64,000 bases of DNA from CAZDQL01 sp964507325 (GCA_964507325.1 CAZDQL010000012.1:1-64000), one strand, 5' to 3'; positions 52,692 through 61,830 are shown, counted from the first letter of the stretch. Notes: generated from the letters alone by a model not told the origin. Numbers and translations: made by a program.

Positions 52692-53770
52692 TCCGTGCGG
52701 CACGCCTCTTCGTGATCGTGATGGGGGTGGGTTTGGCCCTGCTCCTCTGCCTGATTCTCTTCTTCGAGCGCGTCCCCCCGGCGGCGATCGGCGTCAAGGT
52801 CAGCATGCTGGGGGGCGGCGTCGAGGAGAAGGACTACGAGATGGGGTACCACGTGGGGGTCACCGGCCTCCACGAGTGGAAGCTGCTCGACGCCCGCACC
52901 CACTTCCTCACCTACGCGCGGCAGCGCGGACGTGGCCAGCGGGCTGAGGAGCGTCCCGCCCTCGACATCCGCACCAAGGACAACAACACCGCCTACTTCG
53001 ACGTGACCCTGACCTACCGCATCAAGCGCGGCGAAGGGCACCAGATCGTCATGGCAGGCAACCAGCTCAAGTACCGCAGCCAGGCCGACACAGCCGTTCA
53101 GGCCGTGCTACGGGCGGAGCTGGCGCAGCTCGCCTCCGAGGAGATCTACGACACGGACATGCGTCTGGCCGTTGTCGGGCGCGCCATGCCGAAGCTCGTG
53201 GAGGCGATGGCTGACTATCACCTCGAACCGGAGAGCCTACTCCTCCGGGCGGTGACCTTCCCCGAGGCCTACGAGACCAAGCTGCGCCAGAAGCAGCTCA
53301 CGCGCCAGCAGAAGCGTCTGGAGGAGTCCAAGCGCAAGGTCGAGGAGCAGAGGGGGTCGACCGACGTCTACGCTGAGGAAACCAAGGCCTTGGTGATGGA
53401 GAGCCTTGCCGACTGGGACAAGACCCTGCAGCAGGCCCGCTCCGACAACGAGATCGAAGTGACCTCCACCCGGACCGAGGCCAAGCGTGACTCAGAGAAG
53501 ATGCGCGCCGAGGCGGAGGCCGACTACGAGACCGCCATCGCCGAGGGTCAGCTGGCGGTCGAGAAGGCCGAGGCGCTGCGCAACGAGCTGCGCAACCAGG
53601 CCCTCGACACCCTCGGCGGCCGCATCCACCTGGCCCAGCAGGCCGCTCAGAACCTGCAGTTCGAAAGCGTGACCCTCAACTCGAACGACCCGTCGGTGCC
53701 GTCGGTGATCGACCTGGAGGCGCTGGTGCGGCTCCTGGTCGGGACGCAGGAGGAGGCCGGCGGGGACTGA
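52688..53770 (+). CDS. SPFH/band 7 protein, second of a pair
   Basis: The 360-residue protein starts with a membrane helix at about 8-26 (VIVMGVGLALLLCLILFF), then an SPFH domain with PPAAIGVKVSMLGGGVEEKD and KDNNTAYFDVTLTYRIKRGE. A coiled coil at about 195-310 carries the end of the molecule. The N-terminal ATG overlaps the stop of the first SPFH gene (ATGA). Pairing of two SPFH proteins with one helix each mirrors HflK-HflC, although neither here shows a clear HflK or HflC identity. No FtsH gene is in the window. Confidence 0.88.
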   Translation: MIRAARLFVIVMGVGLALLLCLILFFERVPPAAIGVKVSMLGGGVEEKDYEMGYHVGVTGLHEWKLLDARTHFLTYARQRGRGQRAEERPALDIRTKDNNTAYFDVTLTYRIKRGEGHQIVMAGNQLKYRSQADTAVQAVLRAELAQLASEEIYDTDMRLAVVGRAMPKLVEAMADYHLEPESLLLRAVTFPEAYETKLRQKQLTRQQKRLEESKRKVEEQRGSTDVYAEETKALVMESLADWDKTLQQARSDNEIEVTSTRTEAKRDSEKMRAEAEADYETAIAEGQLAVEKAEALRNELRNQALDTLGGRIHLAQQAAQNLQFESVTLNSNDPSVPSVIDLEALVRLLVGTQEEAGGD

Positions 53771-53824
53771 GACTCGCTACCTTGGAGCTCCCCTCCCCGG
53801 GATCGGCCGGGACGGGGGCTCCGG

Positions 53825-53830
53825 TAGGAT
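53825..53830 (+). promoter_or_regulatory. Candidate -10 element (TAGGAT)
   Basis: TAGGAT lies 29 bases before the ATG at 53860. The hexamer is the same as before the CaCA gene. Confidence 0.4.
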
Positions 53831-53859
53831 CCGCGCTCACCCCTACGGAGCGGCGCCCC

Positions 53860-54888
53860 ATGAATGCGAGCGACATCGACGCCATCGTGCGCGCGCACCG
53901 CTTCCGGCGGCCCTTCCGCGGCGTGATGCGCGTCGAGCGCGAGGGTGAGGTGCTCTACGAGCGCGCCGACGGCCTCGCCAACCGCTCGGACGCGATCCCG
54001 AATCGTCCCACGACGCGCTTCCAGATCGCCTCGGGGTGCAAGATCTTCACCGCGCTGGCCGTGCTGAAGCTGGTCGAGGCAGGGCGGCTCGCCCTGGATG
54101 CGCGCTTGACCGACTGCACTGGCTCGCGCTTCCCCCGCTTCGACCCGAAGGTCACCGTGCGCCACCTCCTGACGCACACCTCCGGCATCCCCAGCTACTT
54201 CGACGAAGAGGGGGGGCAGGACTACGAGCAGATCTGGGAGGAGAGGCCGATGTACGCCCTCCGCTCTCCCGCGGACTTCCTGCCGCTCTTTCAGGAGCTG
54301 CCCCAGGTCTTCCCCCCGGGGGAACGCTTCGCCTACAACGACGGGGCCTTCGTGTTGCTGGCGCTCATCGCCGAGCGTGCCGGCGGCAAGGGCTTCCCCG
54401 AGCTCGTCACAGAGTCGGTCTTCGAGCCGGCGGGGATGGTCGACTCGGGCTACTTCGACAGGGATCGCCTGCCGGAGCGCACTGCTCGCGCGTACATCGA
54501 GACCGAGGACGGTGGCTGGCGCACGAACCAGTACGCGGTACCGATCCGGGGCGGTGGGGATGGCGGCGCCTACACCACGGCGGCGGACATGGGTCGCTTC
54601 TGGCGCGCGCTGTTCGGGCGCGAGCTCCTCGGTGAAGAGTGGACCAGCGCTCTGCTCAACCCCACCGTCGCCGCGGTGGGGGAGGACGACGCGACCCACT
54701 ACGGGCTCGGGGTGTGGATCGCTGCGAGCGAGGGTCGCCCGAGGATGCACTACGTCTGCGGCGTCGATCCCGGCGTGCACTTCATCTCCTCCGCCCATGA
54801 CGGAGGGCGCTTGCTCGTCACGGTGCTCTGCAACGCGGAGTGCTCGCCGTGGGGGCTCGACCTCGCCATCGCGCGGGCGGTCGGGTAG
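53860..54888 (+). CDS. Serine hydrolase of the class C beta-lactamase/esterase family
   Basis: The 342-residue protein has the S-x-x-K motif as SGCK (Ser58, Lys61) and the Y-x-N-like tyrosine (Tyr159 in FAYNDGAF). These are the catalytic residues of penicillin-binding-like serine hydrolases. Surrounding features match the beta-lactamase family: VRHLLTHTSGIPSYFDEEGG and GGGDGGAYTTAADMGRFWRA. No signal peptide is evident, so it probably acts in the cytoplasm as an esterase or peptidase. CGGAG lies about 10 bases before the ATG. Confidence 0.9.
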   Translation: MNASDIDAIVRAHRFRRPFRGVMRVEREGEVLYERADGLANRSDAIPNRPTTRFQIASGCKIFTALAVLKLVEAGRLALDARLTDCTGSRFPRFDPKVTVRHLLTHTSGIPSYFDEEGGQDYEQIWEERPMYALRSPADFLPLFQELPQVFPPGERFAYNDGAFVLLALIAERAGGKGFPELVTESVFEPAGMVDSGYFDRDRLPERTARAYIETEDGGWRTNQYAVPIRGGGDGGAYTTAADMGRFWRALFGRELLGEEWTSALLNPTVAAVGEDDATHYGLGVWIAASEGRPRMHYVCGVDPGVHFISSAHDGGRLLVTVLCNAECSPWGLDLAIARAVG

Positions 54889-55120
54889 GCCCCGTGGAGG
54901 GGTGGGGGTGAGGGGAGCGGGCCGGGGAGGAGAAGGTGCCCCGGGAGCGCAACCCGTCGCGCCGCCGTTCGTCCCCCCAGAGGTGGGTGGGGGCTTGGGA
55001 TGGGGGGCTGGCTGACGAGCGGGCCGAGACCCTCCCGCAGGAAGTACGCTGACCCCCGAGTTTTCCCCAAGAAGGGCTCAGAGCCCTCCGTTCACCCCCC
55101 CGGAAGCCAAGCCTCCGCCC
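54889..55120. other. G-rich spacer upstream of the ECF sigma gene
   Basis: The gap is strongly purine-biased on the plus strand over 54895-54950. It holds TACGCT at 55045-55050, a possible -10 for the sigma gene 70 bases further on. I see no repeat, RNA gene or other feature. Confidence 0.4.
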
Positions 55121-55762
55121 ATGGACGACTACTCCGAGGCCACGCTCCTCGATCGCTATCGAGCCGGCGACTCAGGGGCCTTCGCGGCCCTCGTACGCCG
55201 CTACCAGGGGCCGCTCTTGCGGCACGCTGAGGGACTGCTCGGATCGGGGACGAGCTGCGAGGACGTCGTCCAGGAGGCCTTCATCCGGCTGGCGCGCCAG
55301 CCCCCGACCCTCGCTGACGAGGTCCTCGGGGACCCGCGCGCCGAAGGGGCCCAACTGGCGTCCTGGCTGCACAAGGTGACGAGGAATCTCTGCATGGACC
55401 TGCTCCGTTCCGAAGGTCGGCGCAAGCGCCGAGAGCGCGACACCGCGACGGCGGAAGCCGTCGAGGGTGGGCTCTCGTCCGTCGAAGCCGACGACACGTG
55501 CGCCGCCGTGCGGCGCTCCCTCGAGCGTCTACCCGGCGACCAGCGCGAAGTCCTGGTCCTGCGCCTACTGGGCGACAAGAGCTACCGCGAGATCGCGGAC
55601 GTCACCGGCAAGAAGGTCGGCACCGTGGGCTGGCTGATCTCGGTCGGGCTGAAGGCCCTGGCCGGGGAGCTGGCGCCTCTCCTGGAGGGGCGCGGCGTGG
55701 CGGGAGGAACGGTTGCAGCGCCCGGGATGATCCCGGGCTTCGACTCCGGGGAGCTGTCATGA
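55121..55762 (+). CDS. ECF sigma factor
   Basis: The 213-residue protein has sigma region 2 at about 18-85 (DVVQEAFIRLARQPP) and region 4 at about 130-185, with helix-turn-helix SYREIADVTGKKVGTVGWL. A short tail of about 25 residues follows. ECF factors redirect RNA polymerase to stress or envelope promoters and are usually held by an anti-sigma partner. The next gene overlaps by ATGA and begins with an anti-sigma-like segment, so the pair fits that rule. It is separate from the sigma fusion at 3540, which keeps its own membrane anchor. Confidence 0.95.
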   Translation: MDDYSEATLLDRYRAGDSGAFAALVRRYQGPLLRHAEGLLGSGTSCEDVVQEAFIRLARQPPTLADEVLGDPRAEGAQLASWLHKVTRNLCMDLLRSEGRRKRRERDTATAEAVEGGLSSVEADDTCAAVRRSLERLPGDQREVLVLRLLGDKSYREIADVTGKKVGTVGWLISVGLKALAGELAPLLEGRGVAGGTVAAPGMIPGFDSGELS

Positions 55763-58470
55763 GCACAGACGACAACACTGCCGAGAACACCCACGAGAAG
55801 ATCGCCGAGGACCTGCACCGCGACCTGTGCGCCTGGTTGCTCGGGGAGCTGGAGGGCGATGAGGCGCGCGCCGTCGAGGAGGCCCTGGCCGCGTCCCCCG
55901 CCCTGCGCGCGGAGCGCGAGAGGCTGGAGAGCACGATGGAACTCGTGCGCGGGGCCTACTCGGAAGAGCCGGCGCTGTCGGAACGCGCACTGGGCGAGCT
56001 CCTGGCCCGCGCAGAGGGAGGAGGCAACCGCAGGCCGGCGCCCTGGTGGAGCCGACCGATGCTGCGCGCAGCGGCTGCGGTGCTCGTCACCGTCGGCGGC
56101 GTCGCCGGAATCCTCGCCGTCGAACGCGCCCAGCGCCGGAACGCCGACACCACCGTCGCCCGCGCCCCCGCCATGGAGAAGCTCGTCACGGAGGAGGAGC
56201 CGCGCCCGGCGACGATCGCCGACGGGTTGGCGTTCGCCGAGCCGGCCGACAGCGCCCGAGGGGTCGAGCTGAAGACGGCGGACAAGCTCCGCTCGGAGCC
56301 GGCGACTGTGGCGGGCAGCGTGCCCGGGGTTGCGGGGAGGAAGTTTGGAGAGGCCGTCAAGATCATGGCGCCCATCAAGGACTCCGGGATCTACCATTAC
56401 GAAGCGGGGACGTGGACGCGGGGGAGGGACGCCGCTGGTCTCGGTGAGGTCGTGTTCCTCGATTCCGAACAGGAAATTTCCGCCAGTGGGGGGTACACAC
56501 CGACACCGGAGGAGACGGCCAAGCGCGAACTGGATGGGCGGCTCGCGGCGATTCGGGATCAGACCACCCTCGCCGAGGGCGAGGCGCTGGCGGACCTCCC
56601 CGCGGCAGATGCCAGAAGGGCACCGGCGAGGTCGTTGAAGGAGGATCTCGCGGGGCTCGGATACGCAGGTGGGGAGGAGGAGCTCGAGGAGCTCGAGGAG
56701 GTCGAGGTGCTCGAGGAGCGGCGCGACGCGTCGAAGGAATCCCTGGGACGGGCCCGCACCGCAATCGATGGCGACGACGCCTACCACCGTCTGCCACGCA
56801 CGGTGCTGACCGACGCAGACCTCGAAGCCTACGCGCGCCGCACCGCCGACGAATTCTTCCTCGCCTGCCGCCGGTACCCCAAGGAGCGCCCGCGGGACAT
56901 GTTCTTCCGCTTCTGGGGGGACAACCCCTTCGAGTACACCCCCCAGGATCCCCAGTCGACCTTCTCGGTCGACGTGGACACCGCGAGCTACGCCCTGGCC
57001 AGGCGCTACCTCGATCAAGGACTCCTGCCCGAGAAGGCCCAGGTGCGCACCGAGGAGTTCCTGAACTACTTCGACGCCGACCTGCCCGCGCCCACCGAGT
57101 CCACCTTCGCCGTCCACACCGAGCTGGCCCCCAGCCGCTTCGGCGGCGCCGACGACCGCTGGATGCTGCGCGTCGGCGTGCGCGGCCGGGAGATCCCCCG
57201 CGAGGAGCGCCAGCCCCTGGCGCTGACCTTCGTCATCGACACCTCCGGCTCGATGCGGGAAGGGAACCGCCTGGAGCTGGTCAAGCACGCCATGCGGCTC
57301 CTGCTCGGCGAGTTGGACGCCCGCGACTCGATCGCCATCGTCGCCTTCTCGAGCGAGTCGCGCCTGATCCTGCCGATGACCTCGGCCGACAAGCGCGCCC
57401 TGATCGAGACCGCGATCCACCACCTCTCCCCCGACGGCAGCACCAACGCCGAGGCGGGTCTGAAGCTCGGCTACGAGCTGGCCCTGACCGCGATCGACCC
57501 GGGCATCCACAGCCGCGTGATCCTGCTCTCCGACGGCGTGGCCAACACCGGCGAAACGGACCAGGACCGCATCACCCACGACGTGACGCGCCACCGGCAG
57601 CAGGGGATCTACCTGAACACCGTCGGCGTGGGGATGAACAACCACAACGACGTCTTCCTGGAGCAGCTCGCGGACAAGGGGGACGGGGTGTGCGACTATG
57701 TGGACACCCCTGACGCCGCCCAGCGCGCCCTGGTGGAGCGCTTCACCGGCGCGCTGATCCCGATCGCCAGCGACGTCAAGATCCAGGTCGAGTTCGAGGA
57801 GGAGAGCGTGGCGCGCTACCGCCTCCTCGGCTACGAGAACCGCGCCATCGCCGACGCCGACTTCCGCAACGACCAGGTGGACGCCGGCGAGGTGGGCTCC
57901 GGGCACCAGGTGGTCGCCCTCTTCGAGCTCGAGCTGACGGGCTCCGAGCCGGACCTCCTGGCGACGGTGCGCGTGCGCTGGAAGGCGCCCAAGCAGACCG
58001 GCCAACACCCCCTCGAGATCGACGTGACCGAGGTGGAGCACCCGGTGCGCTACGCCCAGGCCGCGGGCAGCTTCGAGGCCACCAGCCCCGGCTATCGGCG
58101 CAGCGTGGTCGTGGCGCAGTTCGCCGAGAACCTGCGGCGCTCCACCCACGCCAGGGGGGACTCGCTGGAGGAGCTGGTCCAGGAGGCGGAGAAGCTCCGC
58201 CCGCAGCTGAGCGACCCCGAGTTCGACGAACTGGTGGGGCTCGTGCGGCGGGCGGAGGGGATGCTCCTGGAGGAGCGGGTGCGGGAGATGGCCGACGAGC
58301 TCGGCATGACCCTGCGCGAGTACAAGCGGCTGGTCTACCAGCGCGCCCTCTTGGAGGAGCTGACCGCGCGCGGCGAGCGCAGCAGCGAGCTCCTGCAGCA
58401 GATCCGCGCCGAGAACGAGGCCCTGGAGCAGAAGATCCGGGGGCTGATCCGGCAGGAACTCGGTCGCTAG
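55759..58470 (+). CDS. Anti-sigma-like, membrane-anchored YfbK-type vWA protein
   Basis: The 903-residue protein has an N-terminal segment (about 15-75, CAWLLGELEGDEARAVEEAL) like planctomycete anti-sigma domains, but no zinc-binding Cys-His cluster. A transmembrane helix follows at about 101-120, then a variable linker with charged repeats (EELEELEEVEVLEE). From about 360 it is a YfbK-like protein: an N-terminal von Willebrand-associated region, then a vWA domain whose MIDAS starts at Asp494 (FVIDTSGSM), and the DUF3520-like region near 680-780. The C-terminus is helical. The vWA domain binds a metal ion and a partner protein. The topology suggests that it senses outside and holds the sigma factor inside (inference). 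Confidence 0.88.
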   Translation: MSTDDNTAENTHEKIAEDLHRDLCAWLLGELEGDEARAVEEALAASPALRAERERLESTMELVRGAYSEEPALSERALGELLARAEGGGNRRPAPWWSRPMLRAAAAVLVTVGGVAGILAVERAQRRNADTTVARAPAMEKLVTEEEPRPATIADGLAFAEPADSARGVELKTADKLRSEPATVAGSVPGVAGRKFGEAVKIMAPIKDSGIYHYEAGTWTRGRDAAGLGEVVFLDSEQEISASGGYTPTPEETAKRELDGRLAAIRDQTTLAEGEALADLPAADARRAPARSLKEDLAGLGYAGGEEELEELEEVEVLEERRDASKESLGRARTAIDGDDAYHRLPRTVLTDADLEAYARRTADEFFLACRRYPKERPRDMFFRFWGDNPFEYTPQDPQSTFSVDVDTASYALARRYLDQGLLPEKAQVRTEEFLNYFDADLPAPTESTFAVHTELAPSRFGGADDRWMLRVGVRGREIPREERQPLALTFVIDTSGSMREGNRLELVKHAMRLLLGELDARDSIAIVAFSSESRLILPMTSADKRALIETAIHHLSPDGSTNAEAGLKLGYELALTAIDPGIHSRVILLSDGVANTGETDQDRITHDVTRHRQQGIYLNTVGVGMNNHNDVFLEQLADKGDGVCDYVDTPDAAQRALVERFTGALIPIASDVKIQVEFEEESVARYRLLGYENRAIADADFRNDQVDAGEVGSGHQVVALFELELTGSEPDLLATVRVRWKAPKQTGQHPLEIDVTEVEHPVRYAQAAGSFEATSPGYRRSVVVAQFAENLRRSTHARGDSLEELVQEAEKLRPQLSDPEFDELVGLVRRAEGMLLEERVREMADELGMTLREYKRLVYQRALLEELTARGERSSELLQQIRAENEALEQKIRGLIRQELGR

Positions 58471-58486
58471 GGCGCAGGATGCGCCC
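58470..58486. terminator. Hairpin between convergent genes
   Basis: GGGCGCA-GGA-TGCGCCC is a perfect 7-bp stem with a 3-base loop exactly between the stop of the vWA gene and that of pstB. The stem core GGGCGC equals that at 26802-26816. No U-tract. Confidence 0.55.
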
Positions 58487-59263
58487 TCAGCCGTACCGCC
58501 CCTCGATGTAGTCCGCCGTCTCCTCATTCCGCGGGCGGACGAACATCTCGTCGGTGGAGCTGTGCTCGATCACCTTGCCCATCAGCATGAAGATGCACTC
58601 CTCGCTGGCGCGGCGCGCTTGGGCCATGTTGTGGGTCACGATCAGGATCGTGTAGTCGCCGCGCAGCTCCCAGATCAGCTCCTCCACCACCTCGGTGGCG
58701 GCCGGATCCAGAGCCGAGCAGGGCTCGTCCATCAGGAGCACGGTGGGCTTGACCGGCAGCAGGCGCGCGATGCAGAGCTTCTGCTGCTGCTCGAGGGAGA
58801 GCTCGGTGGCCTTGCGCCCCAAGCGGTCCTTGACCGTGTCCCACAGGAGCACCTGCCGCAGGGCCCGCTCGACGATCGCGTCCTTCCGGGAGCGCGTCAG
58901 CAGACGCTCGTCGGCGTGCAGCCGGTGGGCGAACAGAACGTTGTCGCGGATCGACAGCGGCAACGGGTTGGGGCGCTGGAAGACCATGCCCACGTGGCGC
59001 CGGACCTGCACCAGCTCCACGTCGGGACCGTAGACGTCGTGGCCGCAGACGGTGATCTCCCCGGTGGTGCGCACGTAGCCGAGCCGCTCGTTGATGCGGT
59101 TGACGCTGCGCAGGAAGGTCGTCTTGCCGCAGCCGGAGGGACCGATCAGGGCGGTGATGATGCCCTGCTTGATCTCGAGATTCACGTCGAAGAGCGCCTG
59201 GAACGTGCCGTACCAGAGGTTCAGGCCGCGCGTCTCGATCGCCAGGGACTGCGGACTATCCAA
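58487..59263 (-). CDS. pstB: Phosphate ABC transporter ATPase, signature-degenerate copy
   Basis: The 258-residue PstB has Walker A GPSGCGKTT (41-49), Q-loop Gln96 (MVFQRPNPLPLSI), Walker B and catalytic Glu in LLMDEPCSALDP (Asp179, Glu180) and H-loop His211 (IVTHNMAQA). The signature that normally reads LSGGQ reads LSLEQ (155-159). Since the signature serves the ATP site of the partner subunit, this protein could form a sound ATP site with the other PstB but would weaken the partner's site. It is the last gene of the pst operon; its start overlaps the stop of the second pstB by 8 bases. Confidence 0.95.
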   Translation of the reverse strand: MDSPQSLAIETRGLNLWYGTFQALFDVNLEIKQGIITALIGPSGCGKTTFLRSVNRINERLGYVRTTGEITVCGHDVYGPDVELVQVRRHVGMVFQRPNPLPLSIRDNVLFAHRLHADERLLTRSRKDAIVERALRQVLLWDTVKDRLGRKATELSLEQQQKLCIARLLPVKPTVLLMDEPCSALDPAATEVVEELIWELRGDYTILIVTHNMAQARRASEECIFMLMGKVIEHSSTDEMFVRPRNEETADYIEGRYG

Positions 59264-60020
59264 AGCGCCCCTCCACGTAGTCGCGGGTCCGCTGGTCCTG
59301 GACCTCGCCAGTGAAGAGCGCCTCCGTCTCCGCCACCTCCACCAATTCGCCGGAGAGGAAGAAGGCGGTCTGGTCCGCCAGGCGCCGCGCCTGCTGGACC
59401 AGGTTGGTGACCAGGATGATCGTGATCTCCTGCTTGAGCTCCTTGAGCACGTCCTCGATACGCATCGTCGTGACCGGATCGACCGCGATCGAGAACTCGT
59501 CCAACAGCAGGAGGTCGGGTTCCTGGGAGAGGGCCCGCGCGATCGTCAGGCGCTGCTGCTGTCCGCCCGAGAGCAGGCTCCCCAGGGAGTCGAGGCGGTC
59601 CTTGACCTCGTCCCACAGGGCGGCACGCGTCAGGCAGCGCTCGACCGACTCGTCCAGCTCGGCCTTGTTCCTGACCCCCGCCAGGCGCGGGGCCAGGGCC
59701 ACGTTGTCGTAGACGCTGAGGGGCAGGCCCACCGGCAGGGGGAAGACCACGCCGACGCGCCGGCGCAGGGCGTAGACGTTGCGCCAGTCGCGGATGCTGC
59801 GACCGCTGAACAGGATCTCGCCGTCGACCACCATCCCGCTGGTGAAGTCGCTCATGCGGTTGATCGCGCGCAGGAAGGACGTCTTGCCGCTGCCCGCGGG
59901 GCCGATGATGCCGAAGATCTCGTGCTCGCGGACGTCCAGGTCGACGCCCTGCAGCGCGACCTGGTCGCCGTAGCGGATCTCGAGGCCCCGCACCTGGAGT
60001 TTCGTCACCGCCTCGCTCAT
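59256..60020 (-). CDS. pstB: Phosphate ABC transporter ATPase, Q- and H-loop-degenerate copy
   Basis: The 254-residue PstB paralogue has Walker A GPAGSGKTS (40-48), an intact signature LSGGQQQR (150-157) and Walker B with Glu in LLLLDEFSIAVDP (Asp174, Glu175). The Q-loop Gln is Pro94 (VVFPLPVGLPLSV) and the H-loop His is Asn206 (LVTNLVQQA). These losses are complementary to the change in the neighbouring pstB. A heterodimer would have one canonical site and one degenerate site. The 5' end is 4 bases from the pstA stop. Confidence 0.93.
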   Translation of the reverse strand: MSEAVTKLQVRGLEIRYGDQVALQGVDLDVREHEIFGIIGPAGSGKTSFLRAINRMSDFTSGMVVDGEILFSGRSIRDWRNVYALRRRVGVVFPLPVGLPLSVYDNVALAPRLAGVRNKAELDESVERCLTRAALWDEVKDRLDSLGSLLSGGQQQRLTIARALSQEPDLLLLDEFSIAVDPVTTMRIEDVLKELKQEITIILVTNLVQQARRLADQTAFFLSGELVEVAETEALFTGEVQDQRTRDYVEGRFG

Positions 60021-60024
60021 GCGC

Positions 60025-60894
60025 CTACCACTTCTTCTTCCCGCGCAGGTAGATGCGGAAGGCGATCGAGATCGAGTTCATGACGAGCACCATCCCGATC
60101 AAGACCAACGCCACACCGAAGGGCAGCGCCTCCGGCACGTCGGGGACCTGGGTGGCGATCACGTACAGGTGCAGGGAGAGCGCCATCGTCTGGTCGAAGA
60201 CGTCCTGGGGCAGGAAGGGCAGGAAGAAGGCCGCGCCGGTGAACATGATCGGCGCCGTCTCCCCCGCCGTGCGGGAGACCTCCAGGATGACGCCGGTCAG
60301 GATGCCGCTCACCGAGTTGGGCAGGACCACGTGGCGAATCGTCTGCCAGCGGGTGGCGCCCATGTTCCAGCACGCCTCCCGAAACGCCTGTGGCACGGCC
60401 TGCAGGGCTTCACGCGTCGAGACGATCACCACCGGCAGGGTCATGATCGCCAGGGTCATGCTGGCCGCCAGGATGCTGGTGCCGAACCCGAAGAAGAGCA
60501 CGAAGGCGCCCACTCCGAAGAGCGCGTGCACGATCGACGGCACACCCGCCAGGTTGATGATCGCCAGGTTGATGGCGCGCGTCAGCAGGTTGTCCGGCGC
60601 GTATTCACTCAGGTAGAGCGCCGCCGCGACGCCGATCGGCACCGAGATCAAGAGCGCCACCGTCACCAGCCAGACCGTCCCGATCAACGCCGGAAAGATG
60701 CCGCCGGCGGTCATGCCGTTGGTCGGATTGGTGAAGAGGAAGTCGATCGAGAGGATCGGACCGCCCTTGTAGACCAAGACCGCCAGGATGATCAGCACCG
60801 GCGCGACCAAGAGCATGGTCATCAGGCCGAAGAGCATCCGGTAGAGCCCCTGGACCTTGCGGTTGCGGGCGTTGCGCGGAGTCGTCTCGAACAC
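60025..60894 (-). CDS. pstA: Phosphate ABC transporter permease
   Basis: The 289-residue inner-membrane permease has about six helices and the binding-protein-dependent transport signature. The EAA loop is REACWNMGATRWQTIRHVVLP, which couples to the ATPase. Other PstA features are LINLAGVPSIVHALFG (here AIINLAGVPSIVHALFGVG) and ILEVSRTAGETAPIMFTG. It pairs with PstC. It begins 3 bases after the pstC stop. Confidence 0.95.
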   Translation of the reverse strand: MFETTPRNARNRKVQGLYRMLFGLMTMLLVAPVLIILAVLVYKGGPILSIDFLFTNPTNGMTAGGIFPALIGTVWLVTVALLISVPIGVAAALYLSEYAPDNLLTRAINLAIINLAGVPSIVHALFGVGAFVLFFGFGTSILAASMTLAIMTLPVVIVSTREALQAVPQAFREACWNMGATRWQTIRHVVLPNSVSGILTGVILEVSRTAGETAPIMFTGAAFFLPFLPQDVFDQTMALSLHLYVIATQVPDVPEALPFGVALVLIGMVLVMNSISIAFRIYLRGKKKW

Positions 60895-60897
60895 GGT

Positions 60898-61830
60898 CTA
60901 CTTCTGCTTCCTCACCCCGCGCACGAACAGGTCCGCGGTCAGGTTGATGGCGAAGGTCACCACGAAGAGCAGGATGCCCAGCGTGAAGAGCGCCTGGTGG
61001 TGGTCGGAACCGGCGGCGGTCTCGCCCAGCTCGGTGGCGATCGTCGCCGTCAGCGCCCGCACCGAGTCGAAGACGCTGGTGGGCAGGTTGATGGCGTGGC
61101 CGCTGGCCATCAGGACCGCCATCGTCTCCCCGAAGCCGCGCCCCACGCCCAGTAGCACCGCTGCGATGATCCCGTTGCGCCCGGCGGGCAGGACCACCCT
61201 GAAGATCACCTGACAGCGCGTCGCGCCCATCGCCTCGGCCGCCTCGCGGTAGGTGTCGGGGACCGCCTTGAGCGCGTCCTCCGCCAGGGTGGTCATGATC
61301 GGCGCCGCCATCAGGCCCAGGATGAGCCCCGAGTTGAGCACGTTCAGACCGATCGGCACGTCGAAGAGGTCGATGATCAGCGGGTTCATGATGCTCAACC
61401 CGATGAACCCCCAGACCACCGAAGGGATGGCGGCCAGGAGCTCGACCAGAACCTTCAGGCACTCGCGCGTCCGGCCGGTGGCGAACTCACCGATGAAGAT
61501 CGCCGCGCCCAAGGAGAAGGGTACGGCCACCAGCATCGCCAGTCCCGTGACGCTGGCCGTGCCCACGATCAGGTAGAAGGCGCCGAAGGTGGGCTCGTCG
61601 GAGGTCGGCCTCCAGTACGGCGAGGTGAAGAACTCGGCCACGTCCATGCGGCCGAAGACGAATCCCCCGCCCTCGCGGGCGATGAAGACGAAGATGCCGA
61701 TGATGAAGACGATCGCCGAGACGCCGCCGACGAAGACCAGCCCTTGAACGAGCTTATCGATCCACCAGGCCGCGTCGCGCCGATCCAGATCGTTCTCAGA
61801 CGTGGGTGCTCGAGCTGCGCTGCGCTTCAC
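60898..61830 (-). CDS. pstC: Phosphate ABC transporter permease
   Basis: The 310-residue permease has about six helices and PstC features: LVELLAAIPSVVWGFIGL, the EAA loop REAAEAMGATRCQVIFRVVLP and VGRGFGETMAVLMASG. A basic N-terminus of about 25 residues precedes the first helix. Translation starts from GTG at 61830, one base after the phoU stop. With PstA it forms the channel through which phosphate delivered by PstS enters. Confidence 0.95.
   Translation of the reverse strand: MKRSAARAPTSENDLDRRDAAWWIDKLVQGLVFVGGVSAIVFIIGIFVFIAREGGGFVFGRMDVAEFFTSPYWRPTSDEPTFGAFYLIVGTASVTGLAMLVAVPFSLGAAIFIGEFATGRTRECLKVLVELLAAIPSVVWGFIGLSIMNPLIIDLFDVPIGLNVLNSGLILGLMAAPIMTTLAEDALKAVPDTYREAAEAMGATRCQVIFRVVLPAGRNGIIAAVLLGVGRGFGETMAVLMASGHAINLPTSVFDSVRALTATIATELGETAAGSDHHQALFTLGILLFVVTFAINLTADLFVRGVRKQK

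Noticed and set aside
51393..52703. Upstream extension of the agmatinase reading frame
   Set aside because: It runs antisense to the first SPFH gene, and the ureohydrolase fold begins only at the GTG at 51392.
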